Shown here piece by piece: positions 49,749 to 60,678 of a DNA stretch of 64,000 nucleotides (position 1 is the first letter of the stretch; each line of letters opens with the position of its first letter). Location: positions 124,001 through 188,000 of the forward strand of contig JAHQIW010001340.1 of the NCBI GenBank assembly GCA_019055375.1, given 5' to 3'. The notes under the pieces are model-generated. The model was not told the origin of the DNA, did not search any database, and saw only the letters and a program-made list of their open reading frames with translations. A program made the translations under genes and the position numbers. This stretch comes from Parelaphostrongylus tenuis. Taxonomy: Eukaryota; Nematoda; Chromadorea; Rhabditida; Metastrongylidae.

Positions 49749-52700
49749 CGGACCTCCCTCTTTGAGGGATCCCGCCCGGTTAGTCGCGAGGGCACGTGGC
49801 GCGTCCCCAGGTGGTGGATAGGGGAATAAAACGCGAACCAAAAGCGACCGTGTGCTTCCCAGAGCCGCAGGTGGATTCAGGGGACGAGCTCCCTGCTTCT
49901 GCAGTGCCGACTTGACAAAACTCTATTTCTACGAGTCAAGTCGGCCAAAAGCCTGCAATCAAGCGGCTGGGAAGTACATGGGAGGCGGTTAGGAGTCGCC
50001 TCCAACAAATAAGCTCCTCCCGCTCCTCCGAGAGAGGCTGGCAAGCTACTCGTGAGTACCCAGCCCCCACGTTTAGAGCCTGGCAAGCTACACGTTGGGT
50101 ATCAAAAATGCCAAAAACAGTAACAAATATGGGCCTCATTCCCCTGACCCCGAAAGAGCCCCTGGTACGGCAGCGCCAGGTAGGACGAGTACGGAGATGC
50201 TGCTAAAATCTCAGGGCCGAACTAGGCTGCCAAGATCGAAACGGACTAAAATGACGATCTGTACCTACAATGCAAGAACCCTTGCTCAACAATCCGCTGT
50301 AGAAGATCTGTTGATTCAAGCAAGAAGAATAAGGTACGACGTCATTTGCCTGGCTGAGACGAGAAGGCGCCATCCTTTTCACGCTGTCTATGACACCGGA
50401 GAAGAACTGTTCCTTGGAACATGCGATCGCAGAGGTGTCGGTGGCGTTGGCGTCCTCGTCAAATCGAATTTGACCGTGAACATTGATTCGTTCGAACAAC
50501 TAACAACCCGCATCGGACGATTACGGTTGAAACGATGTGGTTCTATGCCGGCTTTGACCATCTTCGTTGCTTACGCACCAACATCAAGCTATGACGAAGA
50601 CGAAGTCGAAGCGTTCTATATGGACCTCGAAAAATTCTTCAGAGAAGATCATACATTCTTCAAGGTCATTGTCGGAGATTTTAACGCAAAAATTGGACCT
50701 AGAAGAACGTCTGAAGAACGTCACATAGGGACCCACGGACTAGAATGGAATGAACAGGGTGAGAGGCTATCCGAGTTTATCATGACGACCCAAACCATCC
50801 ATGGTAACTCGCAATTCCAAAAGCCTCTCTCTCAGCGATGGACGTGGGAGTCTCCCAATGGAGAGTACCATAACGAAATAGATCACATCATAGTAAATCG
50901 AAGGTTTTGCCTGACCGACGTCGCTGTTGTTCCCAAGTTCTACACGGGATCAGACCATCGCCTCCTTCGCGCAACGTTCCGATTTTCGAGGAGAGGAGAG
51001 AAAGCCGCTAAATTCAAACAACGAAGTCCCAGAACTACCATAAACTGGGATGTATTCAAATCATTAGTCGGCTCTTGGGAAGATACCGTTGTCGACAACA
51101 TCGACGAAGAATACGATCGACTCGTTGAATATCTTCACGTTGGCGCTAAAAAAGCCGAAAGTCCTAAGGTAACGAAGAGGCGCTTGTCACTGCAGACACT
51201 CGAGCTGATACGTCAACGTGGAATCGCACGAGCCGCAGGCAACCGAAACCTTACGTCCGAACTTGCGAAACGATGCAGAGAAGCGATAAAAGAAGACCTT
51301 AAAGAGAGAAGAGCAGCAGTTATGGCTGAAGCTGCAGAAGCTGGGAAGAGCATTCGCAAAGCCCAGCGAGGCTTCGCCAACTATAAGACCAAGATGATTG
51401 CACTCCGATACCCTGACGGGACACTTACAGCTTCCAGAAGGGCTATGGAGAAAATCATCCACCAGTACTACTCGGATCTCTTCGCTAGCCATGTTCTCTT
51501 ACCGTCATATAAATTGAAAGAGGATGAATATGTCGTTCCACCGGTCCTTCCTTCCGAAATCCGACATGCTATATCGTCGGTGAAAAACAGAACAACACCC
51601 GGTCCAGACAGGATTAGACCAGAACACCTGAAGAACCTGCCGCCAGTTCTCATCAACACCCTGGCTCGGCTCTTCACTCGCTACCTGTCAGAATGCAAGG
51701 CCCTATTCAATGGAAAACCAGCAAGACCGTCTTGTTGTTCAAAAAGGGAGACCTTCACGACATAGGCAATTATCGCCCAATCTGCTTGCTGTCCGTTGTC
51801 TATGAACTCTTTACTCGAGTCATCCTGAAAGGATTGACAGAACACTGGACGAAGGACAGCCATGCGAACAAGCAGGGTTCAGAAAAGGATTTAGTACCAT
51901 GGACCACATCCACACGATCACAAGACTCATTGAAGTTTCGCGAGAGTACAAACAACCACTCTGTCTCACTTTTATCGATCTGAAGAAAGCCTTTGATTCA
52001 GTGGAAACAGAAGCGGTTATAGAGGCTCTGGATAACCAGGGCGTCCCTACTCGGTACATAATGATCCTTCGTGAGCTTTATAAAGATTTCACGACCAGAA
52101 TATCTCCATTCTACAACAATATCACCATTGACGTAAGAAGAGGGGTTCGACAAGGCGATACAATATCGCCAAAACTATTCACTGCCACCCTACAAAACGT
52201 CATGCGAACATTAGAATGGGACGAAATGGGAGTGAAAATTGACGGTCGACAATTAAACCATCTTCGCTTTGCTGACGATATCGTTCTCATAACACCAAAC
52301 ATCAGCCAAGCGGAACGAATGTTGACTGATTTCGACAACGCCTGTGGAAAGATCGGTCTTCAACTGAATCTAACGAAAACAATGTTCATGAGGAACGGAT
52401 GGGTTTCTAATGCCCCATTCACGCTCAACGGAACGACAATTTCCGAATGCTCCAGTTACATCTATCTAGGTCGTGAAATCAACATGATGAACGACCTAGC
52501 CCCAGAGTTGAGCAGGAGGAAACGAGCGGCTTGGGGAACGTTTAAGAGCATCGAAGATGTAGTGAAGAGGACAAAGAACATCCGACTCCGTGCCCACCTT
52601 TTCGACTCGACAATTATCCCTGCCCTAACGTATGCAGCAGAAAGCTGGTCGCTACGTAAGCAGGATGAAAGATCACTTGCCGTTATCGAACGCGCAGTCG

Positions 52701-53098
52701 AAAGGTCGATGCTAGGAGTATCTCGTATTTCGCAAATGAGACAAAGGATCCGAACTTCCGACCTACGTCAACGATCGAAAATCAGAGACGCCGTTCTACA
52801 CGCCAGGATATCGAAAATAAGGTGGGCCGGACACGTGATGCGCTTCAACGACAACCGATGGACGAGAGCCGTTACCGACTGGATTCCTCGGAACGTCAAG
52901 CGCTCTAAAGGAAGACCACTGACCCGTTGGTCCGATTTCTTCACGAAAGCGATGGAAGAAAGATATGATGCTCAGCGAATTCCTAGAGCAAGGAGGACCC
53001 ACTGGGCTACTCTTGCACGCGATAGGGAAAAATGGAAGAGTTGCTGGTACCAGCTCGAGTCACTCGACGATCAACGGGACGACAGGTGATACAGGTGA
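49749..53098 (+). mobile_element. RTE-type non-LTR retrotransposon, copy I, full length
   Basis: The best-preserved element, about 3.35 kb. A 5' region of about 450 bases begins CGGACCTCCCTCTTTGAGGG, followed by one endonuclease-RT reading frame and the tail GGTGATACAGGTGA. Flanked by TTTCAACA (49741-49748, 53099-53106). It lies between V72 and V73, antisense to both. Its 5' junction and upstream tRNA units match those of copy D. Confidence 0.93.
50197..53089 (+). pseudogene. RTE endonuclease-reverse transcriptase gene (copy I), two frameshifts
   Basis: The first in-frame ATG is at 50197; a second at 50251 starts directly at the endonuclease (MTICTYNART). AP-endonuclease motifs: [37 protein letters not shown] and GSDHRLL. 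Then linker, RT entry motif TPGPDRIRPEHLK, GNYRPICLLSV, FIDLKKAFDSVE, GVRQGDTISPKL, the catalytic FADDIVLI, and C-terminal WAGHVMRF, GRPLTRWSDFF and SLDDQRDDR. Nicks target DNA and copies the element RNA onto it. Single-base losses at about 51700 and 51835, judged against copy J, move the frame twice, so the gene is broken although all motifs survive. Confidence 0.9.
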
Positions 53099-53123
53099 TT
53101 TCAACATGTGAAGTCAAAACGTA

Positions 53124-53196
53124 TGATCTCGGGCGGACTCGAACCACCGGCCTTCTGTGTGTTAGACAGATGTGATAACCACTACACCACGAGATC
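53124..53196 (-). tRNA. tRNA-Val(AAC) V73, last array copy
   Basis: All stems pair with one U51-G63 wobble. Unlike the others, the sequence 5' of it leaves the array immediately. Confidence 0.83.
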
Positions 53197-53289
53197 CTCC
53201 TATACATGTGTTCCGATCTATCGCACTCATCAATAGAACGGTGCCTTTCGTCTCAGCCAATCTGTTGTTAGGGATATACCCCTACATAT

Positions 53290-53380
53290 AATAGAGCCGT
53301 GGCCGAAGATGTGACACTGCATGCGCGAGTTCAAAAGATGGCTTCACACTGCAGAGACAACAAATCACTGCATGTCCAGT
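53290..53380 (+). repeat. SINE family 1 head fragment
   Basis: AGAGCCGTGGCCGAAGATGTG followed by GCATGCGCGAGTTC resembles the tRNA-like head of the 16.2 kb copy. No tail is recognisable. Confidence 0.4.
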
Positions 53381-56129
53381 GACAACATCACCTGACATTA
53401 TAGTGATTGGAAACAAGTGAATGAGAAACCTGTAAGGGATTGGGCTCAAAGTAAGGACGCTGTGCTATTGATGAGGCTGGAAGAGTGCAACACGTTTCTA
53501 GCACTCCATAGGTAACATAACATGCCTTATACAAATCTTGAAATATGTTATCATATTATATTGTTTTGAGTGAGGTTTCAGAAAGCAGTAGAATAGAAAG
53601 GTGTTGAGATAATCATTAGTCTGTTGTGCCCCTCTTCATAAACAAGGCCGATTGCCGACTGATTTTGACGTCATGGGATGAGAAATAAACTCAATGCGAA
53701 AACCAGTGGTGAACTGATGATTACTTAAAAATCTTTCCGAACTCGAATTACCACAAAAGAGAAGGCATGATAATTACCTAGTGGCCTGCCGACCAGTTAG
53801 CCGGTTACCAACATTCGCAATTTCATGGGTTCCACAAGTGCGATACATGGTAAGCCGACTGCCGTGAGCAAGGGCATATTTTCTATTGCTAAACCAGAAA
53901 TTTTCTATATTTTGTCTATCTTTTTATTTTTTTGTATAGCCTGGAAGTACTAATTTCAATGCTCAGCTTCGTTTGTAAAAAGGCTCTCAAAATACGTTTT
54001 AATGGAGGGAAGAAAAATAACGTTTTGCAGTTGAAATGATTCGCTCATTGTTTCAATTTCATAGAGAATTTTTTGATTTCAAATCAGCAAAATTTTGGTT
54101 CTAAAAATTTCTAATGCCACGAAGAAATAGGATAATGCTGGAAAAACTTCAAAAAGGTATTTCCAATAAGAAGAGCCTAGTTGCCCTCTAAATCTCCACT
54201 TTTGATTAGAAATTCTGTGAAATGCAGTACTATTCTGTGAAATGTGCGCGTGTGTTCTTGCCTTCCTACCAAAGAGAGCTCTTTTACTACAGCAATAGTA
54301 CATTCGGTAGCTTGAAAAATGGGACTTCAGAATTTGCCTTGCAGTGTGGAAAATCCTCTTTACTGCGCAGTACCAACAAAAAAAAACATAAAGTTCTTGT
54401 AATAAAATCGTATTCAGGAACCACAACGCTAAATGAGAAATGTTTGCGAAAATGGAGAGAAATAAATATTGGAATTATTTGAATTGACAAACGAATAATG
54501 GAAGCTGTCCTGTAAGACTTCTGTTTACATTGTGCTTCTTTTCGAGAATGTGAATGCCACCGATGAACATGTGAGTTTCCAAACACTACGACACATGCAG
54601 AAACCGTTCATGGTGTCAGTTCAGCCGTATCTTAATTCTGTGCTATATGCAATTACTGCATTTTCCTTGAAAATTTTGATTCGTCCATAAATTGAATCAG
54701 AACTCCTGTCATCATGCAAGAAGGACGTTCCAACTCGCGCATTATAAGGTCTTTTTCAGAATATTCTCCTCATACAGGTATAAGGAATTCCCAACTGAAG
54801 ACCTTATGTGCCTCGTCGGTGGACTTGATACTTCTGCCAACCTAACATCAGTTTCGCAGCCAAGAAATTCAGGTTGCGTCTCCAATATCATCAAGAAGTT
54901 ATTTGAAAACAGAAAGAAACTGAAGTTCGATGCCAATGTAGCATATCTAGCTAAGCAGACAAAAAATATCATCTCAGGACTTGTCGCTGAAGTATTCATA
55001 TCGGTAAAGGCAAAGAAAGATATTGTAAGCAGCTCAAAACGATCTAATGTGAACAAATGAGGTGAGAATCACTGAGACTGTGACGTTCTGCTAATGTCTG
55101 TGGCTAACGACACTGATTGGTTGTCAGTATCTGATAGCCTCTACGCATTTTATATGGAGTTGCAAATGAGTGCACAGCGAACAATGTCGGTCCTTGCGAT
55201 GCATTGCACTTGAAGGATCCAGCGAAGAAATCCTAGAATTTGCTGAATTTTCATACATACTATGTTAGATGTTGATGACATAAAGTGCGTCCTAACTATT
55301 TGAAACTGTTTTAAGGCACTGAGCGACAGAGGTCTCAAAGTAGGAGATTAGAATTAGCTTACTGAAGAGTAATGCAGCATATTTCTTGCCCAATTCAATC
55401 GCGGTACTCCGGCGGCCTCGGCCAAGACACCAGTGTAGAATACGTCCTGTAGAGAAGATAACTTATCAATCTGTAGTTTCCTTAACTATGTAATAACACC
55501 GTTGTAAAGACTAATATACTGACCAGAATCTATAGTGGACTAAGCTAAATGCTGACTAGAACACTGGCGTGATTGCAATGGGGCTCCTTTGAACAGGTGG
55601 GACAAGACGTGAAAGCAATGTACAGCAACGCTGAGGCAAATTACTGTTGATTGATGACAGTTGGATCGAGTTTTCAACAAACAATAGATAAAACGATTCG
55701 ATTCGTGCTACCCGTAGTCGTAGTTAAAACCTTCTGAATGTGCCGTACCTTTTTTATGGATTGCCGCAGTTTCTTCCTCTTACCTACGTATTCACCTGAA
55801 CTTCTTACTATTAGGTAGATAAATGTGAACCCCACTATATGTCAATGAAAAAGACCGGTAGAAATCAGTTAACTTCTTTAGTCTGCAAAACCAATTACAA
55901 ATATGATGTTTCTAGGCCATACTCATTACCGGCTCACCCCATGTAAGCTGAAGGGGGAAGATTGCACATGGAACTAGGTTTTTAGGACGGCAGTAATTCT
56001 TAGCGTTGGTTTATTCGCTGATAAGCTTTGTAGAAGAGATAAGAAGCTAACTCTTACTACAACTGGTCTGATGAGAAGGTGTAATGGGGCAATCAACTCT
56101 ACACAGAAGAAGCAGGAGGAACATCTAGT
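53381..56129. other. No gene recognised
   Basis: AT-rich. An open frame at 54692-55060 (+, 122 codons) reads through KEFPTEDLMCLVGG...IISGLVAEV. It has a plausible amino-acid composition but no family I recognise; it could be a lone exon or element remnant. Confidence 0.35.
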
Positions 56130-56285
56130 TTTTTACTGCATTTTTCGTAGTGTTATAATGCTTCATATAACCCTAAGAGAATTGGAATTGAATGGTGAGC
56201 AAAAATACGATCTTAGACGGGAGTCGCACCCACGTTTCATCCATGTCAGGGACACGTGTTACAACTACACCACCGAAGTGCAATC
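56130..56285 (-). repeat. SINE family 5, copy 3
   Basis: Minus strand: CACTTCGGTGGTGTAGTTGT head, GGGTGCGACTCCCG B-box relic and tail ATATGAAGCATTATAACACT. Confidence 0.7.
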
Positions 56286-56429
56286 GCGCCAACACTGATT
56301 CTTCAACATCTCTATGTTAGCTGTCGGCCACCAACCTTTAACAGGTTTGTTCGTGTATGCGACTTCGTCTTGTAAACCCACAGCCATTGAGCCGACGGCC
56401 ATTATAATAACTAATACTCAAATTTGTAG

Positions 56430-56625
56430 TATTTTTACTGCATATTTCGCTGTGTTATACCTAAGAGAACTGAGCGGCGAGCGAAAATACGACCTCAGAC
56501 GAGAGTCGAACCCGCGTTTCACCCACACTCGGGACGCGTTCTGCCACTATACCGCCGAGGTACATTCGCGCCACCACTCAATCTATTTTTGCTCATCACT
56601 CAATTCTCTTAGGGATATATGAAAC
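56430..56625 (-). repeat. SINE family 5, copy 4, with a partial further tail
   Basis: Minus strand: GTACCTCGGCGGTATAGTGG, B box GGGTTCGACTCTCG and a tail with AACACAGCGAAATATGCAG. A second tail piece follows at about 56580-56620. Confidence 0.65.
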
Positions 56626-56712
56626 AGGGGAAATACTTCTTACCAGCAATACCAAGATATAAATTTCAAACTTGCTACGGCTCTGCAGTGATTATCTTTA
56701 CATAACGCATAC

Positions 56713-56845
56713 CTCCATGTTCAATGGTGGGAAGTTTTTTGTCTCGTCGAGGATAGCGCGCCCAGCAGACTTTCCCATCAAATACACTATACCATTACAA
56801 TATACTGGATAAGGTTGATCTGGCCATAGTTGCTTTGGTACAAAC
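56713..56845 (-). CDS. Single exon resembling a family-31 galactosyltransferase
   Basis: Bounded by an acceptor (CATAG at 56846-56850) and a donor (GAG then GTATGC), 133 bases. The 44 residues read FVPKQLWPDQPYPVYCNGIVYLM... and end NFPPLNME. The pattern of a YP-x-YC-x-G-x-x-Y-x-M core, then an acidic end expected to continue with D-V, is typical of beta-1,3-galactosyltransferase-type enzymes that build Golgi glycans. I could not find neighbouring exons; a possible upstream one near 57175-57106 (minus, ending before GTAAAT) contains RSSWVSVL. May be part of a working gene with exons I missed, or a relic. Confidence 0.4.
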
Positions 56846-57557
56846 CTATGACATATTTTACATATATTTTTTATGATACATTGCTCATAAATAAAAACTG
56901 CCAGTTGAGCATACTGCAAGGAAGCAAGATTTAACTGGTTTTCACAACCTTTTGAAACAATTTTCTGATGTCATTCGTTCAATTCAAAGGACGGAATATT
57001 GTCTCAACGGGGTAAACGTATCTACTTTCTCCTCGCTGCTGCCTGAGTTACAAATTTATTATTGATTCTGTCATAATCAAGAGATACACATATGCTATTT
57101 ACCAGAAGATTCTCCAGAAACACTGAGCACCGAAACCCAACTACTTCTCATTTCATCGCTATTGCGTGCAAAACGAAATGATCTTCCATGTAGACAAATG
57201 TGCGCTAAAGAAAATCATCGCGCTCAGCTTTTGGTAAAGCATCTCTCGAGGAGAATAGTAAACGAAACAATGTTATTTGTAACGTTATCCGCTGCATCTT
57301 GTAACAAATTCCAAGACCAACTGTTTATTAAACTCGGCATGCTTCAGCAATTCAATTGTTAAGAAAGTATGTCATCCAACTCAAAAGATAAGCAATGGGT
57401 CAGCGAATAGCACCGAGACTTGCCATTGACTTTTGTCTATGGTGGAAGTTTCACTTACTAGCCGATCACCACCCATTATTTTACTGTCGATAAATAGACG
57501 ACTACTCCATTGGCTATTCCACGCAGAAGAAAATAAGCGAATGTTTCAAAGAGTTAA

Positions 57558-58430
57558 ATGGCAGTCGAAATGTACAAAATTAACGCGAGAAAGTTAACTC
57601 GGGAACTGGCTTCCATTCTTGAAAATCCAAATAAAGTTTCGGAAAGTGGCTGTAATACAAAATGGCACCGTAAACCAAAGAACGAAAATATAGTAATCCA
57701 GTACCTTTCTCCTCATACTTCACGCTTAAGTAGCATTTATCAAAAACATAACCGAACGATTAAAATTGTGTGCATAGAAGAAGAGAAGAACGAATCGCTA
57801 TAGCTGGCAGGAAAAATAGCTGACTCGAATGATTACGAAGCACCAATCACTCGAGTATGTTTGAACGGTAGAAATGGGTCCTCCAACAATCATTCGCACT
57901 CGAGTAAGATCCTTTTCATGCTCTCATTTATATCAGAAGTGATCAGCGCTATCAAGTGGTGCCTAAAAAGGTGCCGCCATGGAAAATCTATAGAGTTATT
58001 GAACTCCGCCTCCCACCTTTAGTCGTCTCTAAACATTCTATATCCTGTATTAACGAAAGAGAGGGGAATTGTATGAGTTCCGGCACTGCATATTCAATAA
58101 TTTGTAAAGCTTGTGGTGATGTATATATTGGCGAAACAAGTAAATCACGCTGTGTCTGTAGAGAGCATTTATATAGTAAATTCAAAATTTGAGAAAGTAC
58201 ATCCATAGATGTATATAGGGCATAGTGGCACAACGGTCAAGATGCTGAAGTGGCTGTCACGATCCTGACTCACGAATCAAAAGCATCAAATTGCAACACT
58301 TTTGAAGCATTTCCGGTAAACGCTCAAATCGAAAACTGGATCGGAAGGACGACTGCGTCACTACAGTCAACTAATTTAGCAGAGCATATGTCCAGGCTCT
58401 GAAGAAGATAAAGTCTCTGAAACATCAGCC
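57558..58430 (+). mobile_element. Penelope-like element, 3' part, decayed
   Basis: In order: IQYLSPHTSRLSSIYQKHN (post-RT region), a gap, then GDCM-like NCMSSGTAYSIICKACGDVY followed by IGETSKSR...REHL (GIY-YIG endonuclease with the GIY-like YSI/VYIG pair, Arg and Glu-His), a stop at 58190, then HNGQDAEVAVTILTHESK...FEAFPVNA continuing the domain in frame, and the 3' hairpin at 58395-58430. The RT catalytic region is absent. GIY-YIG Penelope-type elements insert through that nuclease; this one is dead. Confidence 0.75.
58395..58430 (+). repeat. Penelope-like element 3' hairpin motif, copy 5
   Basis: GGCT-CTGAAGA-AGAT/GTCT inner stem-GAAAC-AGCC. The inner stem differs in sequence from the other copies but still pairs. 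Confidence 0.65.
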
Positions 58431-58513
58431 ATCAAATTGCTGTTACTACTGTTGCTACCACTATCACTAATAGCAGACAGGCGTCGACAAAGCAGGAACA
58501 GTCCTTGAGGGGT

Positions 58514-60678
58514 TCACCTCTATCACATTCATCCCGCTGACCGCCGAGTAAATCGAGCGAACGACAGTAAAACTTCGCAGTTCTTAACATCGAATGCGAG
58601 AGTGGCATATTAAGTCCTTCTCGCTTTGAGATTTAGTTGAGCATTATATCTGTCTTCTAGGCTAATCTCAATGAAATCAAATCATTGGGTCCTGTAGAGC
58701 TCTTGACATCGCGAGAAGTCCACTTGGTAACGGCTTTCTTCCATCGGTTATCGTTAAAGAACAATACGTGCCCGACCAACCTTCTCTTCGTTAGCCTGGC
58801 GTGTAAAACGCCATAATTGATCCTGACTGCTCATTCGATAACGTCAAGTTAGCTTTTATCCTGCTTACGTAGTATCCAGATTACGAAGAATATGTTGAGA
58901 CAGGGATACCTTTGACTCTAAAAGGTGAACACGGAGTCGGATGTTCTTTGTTCCATTCACTACATCTTCGATACACTTAAACATTGCCGGAGCCTCTCGC
59001 GTTCTTCTCCCTCAGTCTGAAGCTGGGTCGTTCATCTTGATGACATTGCGACCTAGATAGACTTGAATGGAGTATCTGAACACACCGTTCCTTTGATCGT
59101 GAATGGGGCTTTTGAAAATTAATCTACTTATCATGAACATCCTTCCTATTATATTTAATCGGAACCAATCTTTCCACAAGCGTTGCCGAAATCGGTCAAC
59201 ATTTGTTTCGTCTGGCAGATAACTATTGTTATAAGAATTATAGCATTGACGAAAATAATTTAATGTAATATTCAATCATGGATTTTTATTCTCCTGATGT
59301 CCCAATCTGTCTGCCGCATTACATTGCGACAGTGAACAATTTTCTCGGAATGCTACCTCCTCAATTAACTTTTCTTGCTTTGATAGTTATATCGTTAGAA
59401 AAAGGTGGTTTTTTGGTTGCGAAATTTCAACTAGTTGAAGAAGAACTCTTATGAAATAAGTAGAGATGCTTTGGTTGTCCGGAGCTTCTATGATGCTTTT
59501 CTTTCAACTGATCTAGAGGCCCTCTTCAAATGGAGAAAGGTAAGACAAGGCTGATTTTACACTCCCACCAAACTTCAGTGAGTATTGTCTCGTGTGGATG
59601 TAGTTTTATAGCACTAAATCCTTCTCACAGTCCTCCTTGTTTGGCTTTTCCTCCCAATGTTCTGTCAATTCTGTCAAAGATGAGCCGACCGAATAATTCA
59701 TAAACAACGGGCGGCAAGCATACTGAAAGATAATTGCCGATTTCCTGAAGGTCGTCCTTTTGAAACAACAGCACTGTCTTAGTGTTTTCACATTAGATAG
59801 AAACCTTGCAGACTGGTAGGTAACGAATGAAGAGCTGAGGCAGCATGTTGATGAGAACCGGTGGGATGTTCCTCAGGCGTTCCGATTTTATTCTGTATGG
59901 ACCACATGCTGTTCGATTTTCCACCGATGAAATATCATATCGATTTTTGGAGGAGAGAAGTGGCAGAATGACATTTCCAACCTTTTCATTTCTAGGGCCG
60001 GTAAGACGACGAGACACCAAAGAGATCTGAGTAGTATTTCGCGGATAATTTTCCATTGTACTTTTGGAAGCTATAGTATTTCGCCAAAGCACGAAGTTCA
60101 GTCAGCTTGGTCTTATAATTGCCGAAGGTTCGGTGAACATTGCGAATGCTTTTCCCAGCTTCTACGGTGTTGGTCATAATTGCTGCCTTCTCTCTTTAGA
60201 ATCTTTTTTATTGCTTCTCTGCATCGTTTTTCCAAGACTGAACGTGAGGTTCGGTTGCCTGCTACTCATGATACGATTCCAGTACGAATCCACATTATGT
60301 ATGAGCATGAGTGTTTGTAGAAAAAAATGTCTTTTGGAGACTTCGGAACTCCGAGCTTTCATCGGCGCAAATGTTAGGATGCTAAATGAGCTGGTCGTAT
60401 TATTCATCAATGCTGTTATTGGCGATACTTTCCCAGAGGCGATTAGTGATCTGAAAAATACTTCAGGTCATGGTGGTTCTGAGATCTCGTTGTTAGATTT
60501 GTCGACTTTCTCTTTCTCTCGCTAAAAATGGAATGTTGCGCAAAGAAGGCGATGGTGTGATCCCGTGTAGAATTTTGGAACAACAGCCGCGTCGGTTAAG
60601 CAAAACCTTCGATTAATTTCCTATTTCGAGACGCTTTTTTTGCGATGTGGTTAACTTCGTCATAGTACTCTGTATTCA
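58514..60678 (-). mobile_element. RTE copy K, decayed, first part
   Basis: Starts at the tail relic TCACCTCTATCAC and runs through RT and linker on the minus strand to the endonuclease region, with many stops and deletions. The catalytic RT region is damaged. Element J interrupts it, and it resumes at about 63519. It is not beside a tRNA. Confidence 0.8.

Larger units (their letters stand above)
29928..53205 (-). repeat. Tandem array of tRNA-Val(AAC) units interrupted by RTE copies
   Basis: I count 73 units by hand. A unit is about 171 bp: a 73-base tRNA on the minus strand, discriminator A, TACGTTTTGAC (a T4 run that would stop RNA polymerase III), and about 100 bp of spacer. Two spacer types often alternate, giving a dimer of about 342 bp. 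Type Y has CAACTATTTCAACATG, a tRNA acceptor of GATCTCG/CGAGATC and downstream GATCTTCTTGAATGCC or GATCTGC. Type X has CAACTAAATAAGCAAG and a CGAAATC acceptor strand. About 22 copies pair in every stem; others carry one recurrent mismatch or small deletions. The anticodon AAC is kept in all but one. Numbered V1-V73 below. Confidence 0.93.

Noticed and set aside
49749..49830. HDV-type ribozyme at the RTE 5' end
   Set aside because: Only partial pairings found; the nested pseudoknot could not be built by eye. Kept as a test in the findings and not as a feature.
31625..53002. Repeated 68-codon minus-strand frame beginning MGPPCSRNSLS
   Set aside because: Antisense shadow of the RTE C-terminal coding sequence, present in each RTE copy.
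29928..53205. CRISPR-like regular repeats
   Set aside because: The repeated unit is a tRNA gene plus a conserved spacer in a eukaryotic genome; spacers are not unique and no cas genes exist.
57162..57362. Plus-strand 66-codon open frame as part of the Penelope-like RT
   Set aside because: No RT motif, and no YxDD-type catalytic box upstream of the GIY-YIG remnant.
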